In this document: one piece after another, positions 36,405 through 44,797 of the stretch
Layout: every line of letters starts with the position of its first letter
Position numbering within the stretch: the stretch's first letter is position 1
DNA from: Sodalis sp. dw_96
GTDB taxonomy: Bacteria; Pseudomonadota; Gammaproteobacteria; Enterobacterales; Enterobacteriaceae
Assembly (NCBI RefSeq): GCF_018449575.1
Contig: NZ_JAAVUT010000014.1
Coordinates: 60,069 to 124,068 of the forward strand
Reading direction: 5' to 3'
Length of the DNA stretch: 64,000 bases
Made by a program: the position numbers and the translations under genes
The notes under the pieces: generated by a model
Seen by the model: only the letters and a program-made list of their open reading frames with translations
Told to the model about the DNA's origin: nothing
Database searches by the model: none

Positions 36405-36719
36405 ATGAGCAAAAGAGCACTGTTGTTAAACCCGAAAGATAATTGCGTGGTGGCGCTGGAGGATATCACCGAGGGGGATGGGGTAAATTATGACGGCGGC
36501 GAATTTACCGCCCTCCATGACGTGACCCTGGGACATAAGCTGGCGATAGCCGATATGAAAACCGGCGCTCAGGTCGTCAAGTACGGCGCGATCATCGGAT
36601 CGGCAACCCAGCCCATCAGCCGGGGCAGCCATATCCATTCCCATAATCTGAAGAGCAACTACATCGAAGGTTATCACCAAAACGACGCCGGCTATTCGGC
36701 CTCGGGGGAGCACGCATAA
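36405..36719 (+). CDS. UxaA/SuyA-like small subunit (SAF domain) of a two-part dehydratase or lyase
   Basis: 104-residue protein equal to the N-terminal SAF domain of altronate dehydratase UxaA and to the small subunit SuyA of sulfolactate sulfo-lyase. Recognisable segment: VVKYGAIIGSATQPISRGSH followed by IHSHNL. The next gene encodes the large subunit, and the stop and start overlap (TAATG), which implies equimolar translation. Single-chain UxaA is the norm in E. coli, so the split form is notable. Confidence 0.87.
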   Translation: MSKRALLLNPKDNCVVALEDITEGDGVNYDGGEFTALHDVTLGHKLAIADMKTGAQVVKYGAIIGSATQPISRGSHIHSHNLKSNYIEGYHQNDAGYSASGEHA

Positions 36720-37906
36720 TGCAAGGCTATATCAGGCCGGACGGTAGTGTAGGCATTCGCAACTCGGTTCAGGTCATCTTTATGGTGGAATGCGCCAGCC
36801 ATGTGGCGAAAAACATCGCCGAATCATTCCAGCGATCGGACGTGCAGTTCTTCGGTTTTTCCGGCTGCTATCCCAGCGACTACGGTTACCGGCTGGTAAA
36901 GAATCTGGCGACCCACAGTAACGTCGGCGCGGTATTGATTGTGTCCCTGGGGTGCGAGAATTTCGATCGCGATCGGCTGGCCCGGGACGTTCAGGCCAGC
37001 GGGCGTCCCTGTCATCTGCTGGTTATCCAGGAGAACGGCGGCACTCTGGAAACCATTAAACGCGGCAAAGCCCTGGTGGCGGATATGTTGGAGGAGATTG
37101 CCCGGGTCCCTAAGCGTGAAATCGACTTCAGCGATTTGATTATCGGCACCATTTGCGGCGGATCCGACGGCACCAGCGGTATTACCGGTAATCCGGCGGT
37201 GGGCCGGGCATTCGATTACCTGCTGACCCAGGGTGCCAGGTGCATGTTTGAAGAGAGCGGGGAGCTCATCGGCTGCGAAGATCATATGATGACGCGGGCG
37301 GCCAGCGAAACGGCCCGCGAACAAATCGATCTGGCGATGCGCAAGGCCAAACGTTATTACTCCACTATGGGGCTTGGCAGCTTTTCCAACGGCAATGCCG
37401 TGGGCGGCCTGACCACACAGGAGGAGAAGTCCCTCGGCGCTTACACCAAGTCCGGCGACAGTCCCATCAACGGCGTGATCTTGCCGACGGAAATCCCCCC
37501 GCGGCCGGGCCTGTATCTGATGGATGTGGTGCCCGACGGTGAGCCGCGTTTCGGGTATCCCAATATTAACGATACCTCGGAAATCATCGAGCTCATCGCC
37601 ACCGGTTGCCACATTATACTGTTCACGACCGGCCGGGGATCGGTGGTGGGATCGGTCATCTCGCCGGTTATCAAGATTTGCAATAACCCGCAGACTTACC
37701 GCAACCTCAGTGATGATATGGATGTCAACGCCGGGCGCATTATCAGCGAAGGGGCATCCCTGGATGACGTGGCGCAAGACATTCTGCAATGCATCCGCGA
37801 TGTCGCCGGCCAGGGTCTGAGCTGTTCCGAACGGCTGGGACACAGCGAATTTGTCCTGACCTATAAAGCCTTTGATTATGAGAAGACCGGTTGCCGTATC
37901 GCCTGA
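36719..37906 (+). CDS. UxaA/SuyB-like large subunit of a sugar-acid dehydratase or sulfo-lyase
   Basis: 395-residue protein homologous to the C-terminal catalytic part of altronate/galactarate dehydratases and to SuyB. It opens GYIRPDGSVGIRN, includes SLGCENFDRDRLARDVQASG, GTICGGSDGTSGITGNPAVG and, near the end, TGRGSVVGSVISPVIKICNN. Conserved Cys and His residues fit an iron-dependent lyase. Probable role: removal of water from a sugar acid (2-keto-3-deoxy product) before cleavage by the RraA-like aldolase; sulfolactate lysis is the main alternative. Confidence 0.87.
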   Translation: MQGYIRPDGSVGIRNSVQVIFMVECASHVAKNIAESFQRSDVQFFGFSGCYPSDYGYRLVKNLATHSNVGAVLIVSLGCENFDRDRLARDVQASGRPCHLLVIQENGGTLETIKRGKALVADMLEEIARVPKREIDFSDLIIGTICGGSDGTSGITGNPAVGRAFDYLLTQGARCMFEESGELIGCEDHMMTRAASETAREQIDLAMRKAKRYYSTMGLGSFSNGNAVGGLTTQEEKSLGAYTKSGDSPINGVILPTEIPPRPGLYLMDVVPDGEPRFGYPNINDTSEIIELIATGCHIILFTTGRGSVVGSVISPVIKICNNPQTYRNLSDDMDVNAGRIISEGASLDDVAQDILQCIRDVAGQGLSCSERLGHSEFVLTYKAFDYEKTGCRIA

Positions 37907-37928
37907 GATGAGAATGACACCCAGTACG

Positions 37929-37951
37929 GTGTTTGGGTCAATCCCAAACGC
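37929..37951. terminator. Hairpin after the UxaA-like operon
   Basis: GTGTTTGGG-TCAAT-CCCAAACGC gives a nine-pair stem (one G-U) 22 bases after the operon's last stop. No T-run follows. Confidence 0.4.
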
Positions 37952-38458
37952 CGGACCGTATGATGTGCGGCCGTTATAACCTCTGAATAATCGGCACGGT
38001 TTTTCAGTTAAATATCAGCATTCCGCCTGATTGCCAAATAAGACATCAATCCGCCATATCCCCCTATTCAGTATTATTTACAATTCGGTATTCGGACTTT
38101 TATTCATATAAAGTAGAAACATAAAAGCCGGCTCATCAAAATAAACCGCATCCCCCTACCAAAAAGATTGAAAAGAAAAGTTCCTGATTGCTTTTCGTGG
38201 TAAACCTGAAGGCCGGCAAAAAATCGCCTTATGTAATAAGAATTATTTACATCTACCGCTAATGGATTAGGAGATGAGAACCGCTATGTAATTAATTATA
38301 TAGCGAATTGCTTTTGCGGCTCTAATGTCGCCCATAGGCAGATATGAGTCATGAAACACCGCATCAGATCAAATTAATGAACCGGCCGAATATTCTTTCC
38401 CGCCGCACTCCATTAAAATAAAACAAGGAATGATGATGATGGCCACGAAGCAATACTG
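37952..38458. other. 507-base AT-rich leader region of hyfR
   Basis: No gene is evident. It holds CTAATGGATTAG (38259-38270), a 24-bp dyad with CGCTAT / ATAGCG arms (38282-38305), and a short frame with an AAGGAA site, 38430-38459, whose stop overlaps the hyfR start as TGATG. The hyfR promoter must lie here; I see no sigma-54 box. Confidence 0.45.
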
Positions 38459-40462
38459 ATGCTGAAAACGTCGAATGACACTGAAATAAACGGCCAATGG
38501 CAGGAAGCGATAATCCGGATCTCGCAAAAAATCTTTTTTCTGCGGGACGTCTCCTCGATATTATCCGCCCTGATGCCGCTGCCGATTCCCTGCCAGTTAA
38601 TCGACCTGGTGCTGTCCTTGCCGCGCCGTCATTACGGTTGCGACCGTGATGGGCCGCGGGCGGGACCCGAGCCGGATCTCCAGCAAGAGCTGCCGGAAAA
38701 TCACAGCCGCTGCGTGCTGCCGGTGGTTTCTCCCCGCCGCCGGTTGGGCGATGTCATCTTCACCCGTACCGACGGGTATCATTACAGCCAGGATGAACGT
38801 GGGTTGTTACGCCGTCTGGCGCAACTGCTGGCGGTGGCGCTGGAAAATCTCGACGTCCAGGAGACCTTGCGTCTTGAAAACGAGGGGTTGCGACACGAAC
38901 GGGATCATCACCGGATTCTGGTGGATGTGACCAATTCCGTGCTCTCCTGCCTGGACATGGACGCGCTGGCGTCAGAAGTGTCGAAGGAGATCCATCGTTT
39001 TTTCGGCATCGACTATATCAGCCTGGCTCTGCGGGAAAACAGCGGTGAAAATGCCAGCCTGAATGTGTATGTCACCCATTATCAAACCGGCAAACCCATG
39101 CGGCGCGAGCAAAAACGTGTGCCCATGGCGGGTAATGCACTGGCCCAGAGAGCGTTGGCGCAAACCGAACCTTTGGTGATTAATTTGCGGGATGAGCCGC
39201 AGTGGGCGGAGGAAGATCCTCATCTGGCCGCTATGCTGGGGGAAGGGGTGCATACCCTGTGCCTGTTGCCGATGATGTTCGGCCATAAGCCGCTGGGCAT
39301 CCTGAAGCTGTCGCAGCATCACAAAGATATTTTCAGCGAGGCCAATCTGCGCTTATTGAGCCAGGTGACAGCCCGCATCGCCATCGCGGTGGACAACGCC
39401 CGCGCCTATGACGAAATTACCCGTCTGAAGGACAATTTGGAACATGAAAATATCTGGCTCAACGAGCAGATGTACAACAGCGGCAGCTTTGGTGAAATTA
39501 TCTGGAAAAGCGCGGCCATGGGGGCGCTGCTTGAACAGGTGCAAATGGTGGCGGACAGCGATAGCACGGTGCTGATCCTCGGTGAGACCGGCACCGGCAA
39601 AGAATTGATCGCCCGGGCAATTCACGAACACAGCGCACGCAATGGTAAACCCATGGTGAAGATGAATTGCGCCGCGGTCCCTTCCGGCTTGCTGGAAAGC
39701 GATCTGTTCGGCCATGAGAAGGGGGCGTTTACCGGCGCTGCCACCACCCGTCACGGCCGCTTTGAGCTGGCGGAAGGAGGAACGCTGTTTCTTGACGAAG
39801 TGGGGGATTTGCCGCTGGAGTTGCAGCCCAAGCTGCTGCGGGTGCTGCAGGAGCGGGAAATCGAACGGTTGGGGGGCAGTAAGGTGATACCGGTGAATGT
39901 CCGGCTGATTGCCGCCACCAACCGCGATCTCAAGGATATGGTGGCGGAGCGTCAGTACCGCAGCGATCTCTATTACCGGCTGAATGTCTTCCCGATTCTC
40001 ATCCCTCCGCTGCGTGAGCGGCCGGAAGATATTCCGCTGCTGGCGAAATTTTTCACCCAGAAGATTGCCCGGCGGATGAACCGCACCATCGACAGTATAC
40101 CCGGCGAGACGCTGCGCCGGCTCAGCCAGCTGGCCTGGCCCGGTAATGTCCGCGAGCTGGAGAATGTCATTGAGCGGGCGGTGATCTTGACCCGTGGCAC
40201 GACGCTCAACCTACAGCTGGATGGATTGCAGCCCGCCGCATTGCCGCCGGTCGTTCATATCCCCGAGCCGACGTCCAGGCACCGTACGGAGTCCGTCCCG
40301 GTGGAAAACGACGAGGCGGAGCGCCAGCGCATTATCCAGGCTTTACGCGAGGCGAACGGTATCGTGGCGGGTCCGCGCGGCGCGGCCATGAAGTTGGGTG
40401 TTAAACGCACAACGCTGCTGTCGAGGATGCAGCGGCTGGGTATCTCGCCGCAGGCGTGGTGA
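38459..40462 (+). CDS. hyfR: Sigma-54-dependent activator of hydrogenase-4/formate hydrogenlyase
   Basis: 667-residue activator, nearly the length of E. coli HyfR (670) and FhlA (692). A divergent N-terminal domain and a GAF domain (about 160-325, including [20 protein letters not shown]) precede the AAA+ domain: Walker A GETGTGKE at 374-381, the sigma-54 contact loop GAFTGA near 422, Walker [12 protein letters not shown] Fis-type helix-turn-helix ends the protein (about 638-662, [17 protein letters not shown]). The C-terminus is closer to HyfR than FhlA. It probably senses formate like FhlA, and activates the hydN, hyfA and hypA promoters. Its gene lies apart from hyfA-J, beyond fdhF. Confidence 0.93.
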   Translation: MLKTSNDTEINGQWQEAIIRISQKIFFLRDVSSILSALMPLPIPCQLIDLVLSLPRRHYGCDRDGPRAGPEPDLQQELPENHSRCVLPVVSPRRRLGDVIFTRTDGYHYSQDERGLLRRLAQLLAVALENLDVQETLRLENEGLRHERDHHRILVDVTNSVLSCLDMDALASEVSKEIHRFFGIDYISLALRENSGENASLNVYVTHYQTGKPMRREQKRVPMAGNALAQRALAQTEPLVINLRDEPQWAEEDPHLAAMLGEGVHTLCLLPMMFGHKPLGILKLSQHHKDIFSEANLRLLSQVTARIAIAVDNARAYDEITRLKDNLEHENIWLNEQMYNSGSFGEIIWKSAAMGALLEQVQMVADSDSTVLILGETGTGKELIARAIHEHSARNGKPMVKMNCAAVPSGLLESDLFGHEKGAFTGAATTRHGRFELAEGGTLFLDEVGDLPLELQPKLLRVLQEREIERLGGSKVIPVNVRLIAATNRDLKDMVAERQYRSDLYYRLNVFPILIPPLRERPEDIPLLAKFFTQKIARRMNRTIDSIPGETLRRLSQLAWPGNVRELENVIERAVILTRGTTLNLQLDGLQPAALPPVVHIPEPTSRHRTESVPVENDEAERQRIIQALREANGIVAGPRGAAMKLGVKRTTLLSRMQRLGISPQAW

Positions 40463-40519
40463 CTTTTTTACTTAAGCTTGGTGTAACGGACTCGTTGCCT
40501 GGGGCTTTTAATAGCTTAA

Positions 40520-40636
40520 GCAAATCGAAACGAACCTGCCGGTCTGTGCATTACGCAAGCAAATCGAAACGAGCTTGGCGGTCTTTTAGTTAAGCGTGCT
40601 TATCGAAACGGACCCTTCGGCCGTGTTAGACTTCGC
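40520..40636. repeat. Three degenerate 39-bp tandem repeats upstream of a RhtB-like gene
   Basis: Copies begin at 40520, 40559 and 40598 with the core ATCGAAACG; the first two share GCAAATCGAAACGA, then C-TG and CGGTCT. The third is more diverged. They lie between hyfR and the exporter gene and may affect the latter's leader. Confidence 0.6.
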
Positions 40637-40669
40637 CAATGGGTTACCTGACATATTACGGGATAGGTG

Positions 40670-41296
40670 ATGTTCGATTTTTCCACGCTGGGCACCTTTG
40701 TTGCCGTTGTCATGGGCCTGTTCCTGATTCCCGGCCCGGCTGTGCTGCTGGTGCTGAGTCGGACTGTCCAAGGCGGGCGCAAGACCGGTATCATGACCGG
40801 TCTGGGCATCGCGAGTGGGGACTTTGTGCATACGCTATGTGCCGCGGCTGGGCTGTCGGCACTGCTGATGACCTCCGCGCTGGCTTTTAACACCGTCAAA
40901 TATGTGGGGGCCGCCTATCTTATCTATCTCGGCATCCGGGCCATCGCTGAGAAGCAGCACGATGCATCGTTAATGAAATTGCCCACCGTGACACCCATGA
41001 AAGCCTATTTGCAGGCGGTGCCGGCAGAAGTCCTTAATCCCAAGACCGCCCTGTTTTTCCTGGCGTTCATGCCGCAATTCATCCATCCCGAACGAGGGCC
41101 GGTACTCATGCAATTCGCCGTTCTGGGGCTGATTTTCGTCGCGCTCAGTTCTCTCTATACGACGCTTATCGCGTTATCAATCCGCCCCTTGAGCCACATA
41201 GTGAAACGTCTCACCTGGCTGCGCCGCAGGCAGGGCAAAATTGTCGGCGCCATTTTTATCACGCAGGGACTGAGCGTCGCCACGCAGCATCAATAA
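40670..41296 (+). CDS. LysE/RhtB-family amino-acid exporter
   Basis: 208-residue inner-membrane protein with about six segments. The family's N-terminal signature is present (VMGLFLIPGPAVLLVLSRTV, GGRKTGIMTGLGIASGDFVH) as is NPKTALFFLAFMPQFI. RhtB-like carriers export homoserine, threonine, leucine and similar compounds; the specific substrate is not readable. The ATG at 40670 is preferred to GTG 40667. It has no evident link with the hydrogenase genes around it. Confidence 0.9.
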   Translation: MFDFSTLGTFVAVVMGLFLIPGPAVLLVLSRTVQGGRKTGIMTGLGIASGDFVHTLCAAAGLSALLMTSALAFNTVKYVGAAYLIYLGIRAIAEKQHDASLMKLPTVTPMKAYLQAVPAEVLNPKTALFFLAFMPQFIHPERGPVLMQFAVLGLIFVALSSLYTTLIALSIRPLSHIVKRLTWLRRRQGKIVGAIFITQGLSVATQHQ

Positions 41297-41342
41297 TACT
41301 GCCGTCACCGACTGTCACAACGAGTGTGTAAAAGTGAGCGCG

Positions 41343-41690
41343 TGTTAAAGGGAGAGCGCGCCGATGTGGTCGAAGCGGGCGTGGTTTTTCCGCCCGCCCG
41401 AGCGCCACACGGCACGCTAGGCCCGCAATCACTGAAGCTTAAACCGAGCGTGTTAAAGGGAGAGCGCGCCGATGTGGTCGAAGCGGGCGTGGTTTTTCCG
41501 CCCGCCCGAGCGCCACACGGCACGCTAGGCCCGCAATCAATGAAGCTTAAATCAAGCGTGTTAAAGGGAGAGCGCGCCGATGTGGTCGAAGCGGGCGTGG
41601 TTTTTCCGCCCGCCCGAGCGCCACACGGCACGCTAGGCCCGCAATCAATGAAGCTTAAATCAAGCGTGTTAAAAGGAGCGCTACCCACGA
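41343..41690 (-). repeat. Tandem repeat array B (three 108-bp units plus a partial)
   Basis: Same family as arrays A and C but in the opposite orientation. Units start (on this strand's TGTTAAA) at 41343, 41451, 41559 and, truncated, at 41667. Each has the hairpin GCGGGCG / CGCCCGC with loop TGGTTTTTC and an AAGCTT site. It lies between the convergent exporter and fdhF genes. The 36-codon frames crossing the units are a consequence of the 108-bp period. Confidence 0.95.
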
Positions 41691-41695
41691 GGAAC

Positions 41696-41718
41696 CAGGC
41701 CCGATGCACTCGGGCCTG
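41696..41718 (-). terminator. Hairpin terminator of fdhF
   Basis: CAGGCCCGA-TGCAC-TCGGGCCTG is a perfect 9-bp stem with a five-base loop, 10 bases beyond the fdhF stop codon. Confidence 0.6.
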
Positions 41719-41727
41719 AGAGGTGTT

Positions 41728-43899
41728 TTAGGCAGGAGTGATGACAGGCGTGATGGCGTCATCCACCGCATTACGCAGCCGGGCCTTTAGATGACTGTAT
41801 TCGGTTTGCACATAGTTTTCCGCCCAGCGCTGATCGTCGATCATGTCCAGTTTCACCGCGCAATACTTATACTCCGGCGTCTTGGAAATAGGATCGAGAT
41901 GGTCGATGGTCAGCTCATTGCAGGCGCCTATCCACCATTGATAGGTCATGTATACCGCGCCAAGGTTAATGCGTTCGCTCACCGCCGCGCGGGTAATGAC
42001 CTTTCCGCGCCGGGAAGAGACCCAGACCAATTGCTGATCGCGGATGCCCAGCTTTTCGGCGTCCTTGGGATTGATCTGCACATAACCCGGTTCATCAGCC
42101 AGGGTGGCCAGGGCGGTACAGTTGCCGGTCATTGAACGGCAGGAGTAATGACCCACTTCCCGTACGGTGCAGAGCACCAGGGGGAACGCGTCATCCACCT
42201 GATCCAGGGGCGGCCGCCATTCGGCGGCGAACAGCAAACCTTTACCCCCCGGACGGTCGAATTTATTGCCCTCATACAGCCACGGCGTGCCCGGACTGCT
42301 TTCTTCCGTACAGGGCCAGGGAACATAACCGAATCCGGCCAGCTTCTCATAGGTGGCGCCGGCATATAACGGACAAAGGCCCCGCAGTTCGTCCCAGATC
42401 TCCTTGGTATTATTATAAAACATCGGATAACCCAAGGCAGTGGCCATCAGGCTGATAATCTGCCAGTCGGTCTTGACGTTGAACTTCGGTTCCACCGCTT
42501 TTTCGAAGTGCTGGAAACCGCGATCGGCGGCGGTATAGACCCCTTCGTGTTCGCCCCAGGACGTGGACGGCAGTATCACATCCGCCACCGACGCGGTTTT
42601 GGTCATAAAGATGTCCTGCACGATCAGCAGTTCCAGTTCACTGAACGCCTGACGCATCACCGACAAATCCGGTTCGGTCTGCAATGGGTCTTCACCCATG
42701 ACATAGTTGGCCTTGATCTCGCCGCTGAGAATTTTGTGCGGTACATCGGTCAGGGTAAACCCGGGCTCGGCCGGAAGGGATTCAACCCCCCAGGCGCGGG
42801 CGAATTTTTCACGGGCCGCCGGGTCGGTGACCGGCTGATAGCCGGGGAACATATTCGGCAGCGCGCCCATATCGCAGGCACCCTGTACGTTGTTCTGACC
42901 GCGCACCGGGCCGACGCCGACATTGGGTTTACCCAGATTGCCGGTCATCAATGCCAGTCCGGACAATCCCTTAACCACATCCACCGCCTGGCCCCACTGG
43001 GTGACGCCCATGCCCCAAAGGATGGTCGCGCTGGGCGCTGCGGCATACATGCGTATGGCCTCGCGAATCTGCTGCGCCGGCAGGCCGGTAATCTCTTCCA
43101 CATATTCGGGGGTATATTTGGCGACGATGGCTTTGTATTCTTCGAAGCCTTCGGTATGGCGCGCCACATAATCCGCATCGTACAGATTTTCGTTGATCAG
43201 TACGTTGGCGAAGGCATTCACCAGCGCCATGTTGGAACCGTTTTTCAGCGGCAGCCACAGGTCGGCCAGTCGGGCGGTTTCAATGCGCCGAGGGTCGCAG
43301 ACAATGATTTTCGCGCCTTTTTGCTTGGCCTTGAGGATGCGCCGCGCCACGATGGGGTGCGAATCGGCGGCATTGTAGCCGAACACCAGCAGGCATTTGG
43401 TATCTTCGATTTCACAAATCGAATTGCTCATGGCGCCGTTACCCAGGGTGACCTGTAAACCGGACACCGACGGTCCGTGGCAGACCCGGGCGCAGCAGTC
43501 GACATTGTTGTTGCCAATGACCGCACGGGCGAATTTCTGCATGACATAGTTGGTTTCGTTGCCGGTACCACGGGACGACCCGGTTTGCATTATGGCGTTG
43601 GGACCATATTTTTCCTTGATATGGCGCAGGCGCGAGCTGGTGAATTCGATCGCCTCATCCCAGGAGACTTCTTCGAGATTGCCGCCTTTTTCGCGGCGGA
43701 TCATCGGGCTGCGCAGCCGCGGCGTCAAAAGGCGGGTGTCATTGAGGAAATCCCAGCCGTAGTAGCCCTTCAGGCACAGTTGGCCCTGATTGGTATAACC
43801 GTTGGCCGCCTCGGCGCCGACGACGCTGCCGTTTTCAACCAAAAGATTGATTTTGCAGCCGGAGCCGCAGTACGGACATACGGTAAGTGCTTTATGCAT
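41728..43899 (-). CDS. fdhF: Formate dehydrogenase H, cysteine-containing form
   Basis: 723-residue molybdopterin enzyme that oxidises formate to carbon dioxide and passes electrons to the hydrogenase-4 complex. The N-terminal [4Fe-4S] cysteines are in CPYCGSGCKI (8, 11, 15) and C42. The active-site residue, selenocysteine 140 in E. coli FdhF, is here cysteine (VDCCARVCHGPSVSG), coded TGC at 43480-43482. The length otherwise equals FdhF. I chose ATG 43899 (MHKALTVCPYCG) as in E. coli; 43932 would add 11 residues. It is 59 bases after hydN and probably shares the sigma-54 promoter at 44569. Confidence 0.95.
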   Translation of the reverse strand: MHKALTVCPYCGSGCKINLLVENGSVVGAEAANGYTNQGQLCLKGYYGWDFLNDTRLLTPRLRSPMIRREKGGNLEEVSWDEAIEFTSSRLRHIKEKYGPNAIMQTGSSRGTGNETNYVMQKFARAVIGNNNVDCCARVCHGPSVSGLQVTLGNGAMSNSICEIEDTKCLLVFGYNAADSHPIVARRILKAKQKGAKIIVCDPRRIETARLADLWLPLKNGSNMALVNAFANVLINENLYDADYVARHTEGFEEYKAIVAKYTPEYVEEITGLPAQQIREAIRMYAAAPSATILWGMGVTQWGQAVDVVKGLSGLALMTGNLGKPNVGVGPVRGQNNVQGACDMGALPNMFPGYQPVTDPAAREKFARAWGVESLPAEPGFTLTDVPHKILSGEIKANYVMGEDPLQTEPDLSVMRQAFSELELLIVQDIFMTKTASVADVILPSTSWGEHEGVYTAADRGFQHFEKAVEPKFNVKTDWQIISLMATALGYPMFYNNTKEIWDELRGLCPLYAGATYEKLAGFGYVPWPCTEESSPGTPWLYEGNKFDRPGGKGLLFAAEWRPPLDQVDDAFPLVLCTVREVGHYSCRSMTGNCTALATLADEPGYVQINPKDAEKLGIRDQQLVWVSSRRGKVITRAAVSERINLGAVYMTYQWWIGACNELTIDHLDPISKTPEYKYCAVKLDMIDDQRWAENYVQTEYSHLKARLRNAVDDAITPVITPA

Positions 43900-43958
43900 T
43901 ATGCCATACCCCTTGAGGGATTTTTTGTTCATAAATCCCGTGTTTGATTAATCAGCGG

Positions 43959-44498
43959 TCAGAACAGGTTGGCGCCGAAGCCTTCCAACGCGGCCCGCTG
44001 CCGTTTTTTCAGTTTTATGCTTTCGACGGCTTCATTGGTCATCAATACCAATGCGTCGGTGGGGCAGGCGCTAATGCAAGCCTGGCCTTCGGCACGGCCC
44101 TCGCATAAATCGCATTTCTGAGCTTCAGCCTTGATGCTGTGTCCCGATAATGGATTGCGTTCATCGTAAACATGCCGCGTCACGATATCCATGGCGCCAT
44201 AAGGGCAGGCCACGGCGCAGGTTTTGCAACCGATACATTTTTCCTGCAATACCTGGATATGGTCTTTGGCGTGAATAATAGCGTTGTTCGGACAAGCATT
44301 GGCGCAGGGGGCGTCTTCGCATTGCCGGCACAGTACCGGCGTACTGATATTCCACTCTTTAATCACTTTTAGCCGGGGCAAAAAGTTTTCAGGGGTCAGC
44401 GCGCCGGGACGGTTGCCGTTATGCGCGACCACACAAGCGACTTCACAGGTAAAGCAGCCAATGCATTTTTGCGGATCAGCAATAACGAACCGGTTCAT
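43959..44498 (-). CDS. hydN: Electron-transfer ferredoxin-like protein HydN
   Basis: 179-residue protein with four [4Fe-4S] cysteine sets: CIGCFTCEVAC, CRQCEDAPCANACP, CIGCKTCAVACP and CDLCEGRAEGQACISACP. It is very like E. coli HydN, which supports formate dehydrogenase H, and paralogous to HyfA at 55548. It is transcribed together with fdhF in the same order as in E. coli. The ATG (MNRFVIADPQKCIGC) lies about 70 bases from the sigma-54 promoter. Confidence 0.93.
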   Translation of the reverse strand: MNRFVIADPQKCIGCFTCEVACVVAHNGNRPGALTPENFLPRLKVIKEWNISTPVLCRQCEDAPCANACPNNAIIHAKDHIQVLQEKCIGCKTCAVACPYGAMDIVTRHVYDERNPLSGHSIKAEAQKCDLCEGRAEGQACISACPTDALVLMTNEAVESIKLKKRQRAALEGFGANLF

Positions 44499-44568
44499 TC
44501 ATTTTTCCTCGAGTGTCCGACGCGGGTTATTACTCGGCCCGCCTCAGGCTATTAATATCCATATATAA

Positions 44569-44584
44569 AGCAGGGTTTATGCCA
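44569..44584 (-). promoter_or_regulatory. Sigma-54 promoter of hydN-fdhF
   Basis: On the minus strand TGGCATAAACCCTGCT fits the consensus TGGCAYR-N4-TTGCW with one mismatch and correct GG-GC spacing. Transcription would begin about 60 bases before hydN. Confidence 0.75.
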
Positions 44585-44685
44585 GTTTGCAAGGGAAACG
44601 ATATTATTTTAAAATATTGATATATATAATAATTTTTATAGGGCGCAACGAACATATCTTGAAAATCATGCTCTTTATCGTCATA

Positions 44686-44701
44686 TCGACAAAATTGACG
44701 A
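44686..44701 (-). promoter_or_regulatory. Candidate HyfR activator site upstream of hydN
   Basis: TCGTCAATTTTGTCGA (minus strand) shares TCGTCA-N4-TGTCGA with a site at 56335 and lies about 117 bp upstream of the sigma-54 box. Confidence 0.5.
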
Positions 44702-44724
44702 TGCCGATACTGCTTCGTCACAGT

Positions 44725-44754
44725 GCCGATGCCGATGCCGATGCCGATGCCGAT
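44725..44754. repeat. (GCCGAT)5 hexanucleotide repeat
   Basis: Five perfect copies of GCCGAT just after the 3' end of the hycI-like gene and upstream of the hydN promoter. Such repeats can change length by slippage. Confidence 0.9.
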
Positions 44755-44797
44755 GCTGCTATAGCTGCTGATATTGAAACGGATGCCACGGGGCCGT

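Noticed and set aside
41305..41719. Open frames of 131-134 codons on both strands across repeat array B, with 36-residue repeats
   Set aside because: The frames exist only because the unit length of 108 is divisible by three; the homologous 109-bp units of array A break them, and no ribosome site is present.
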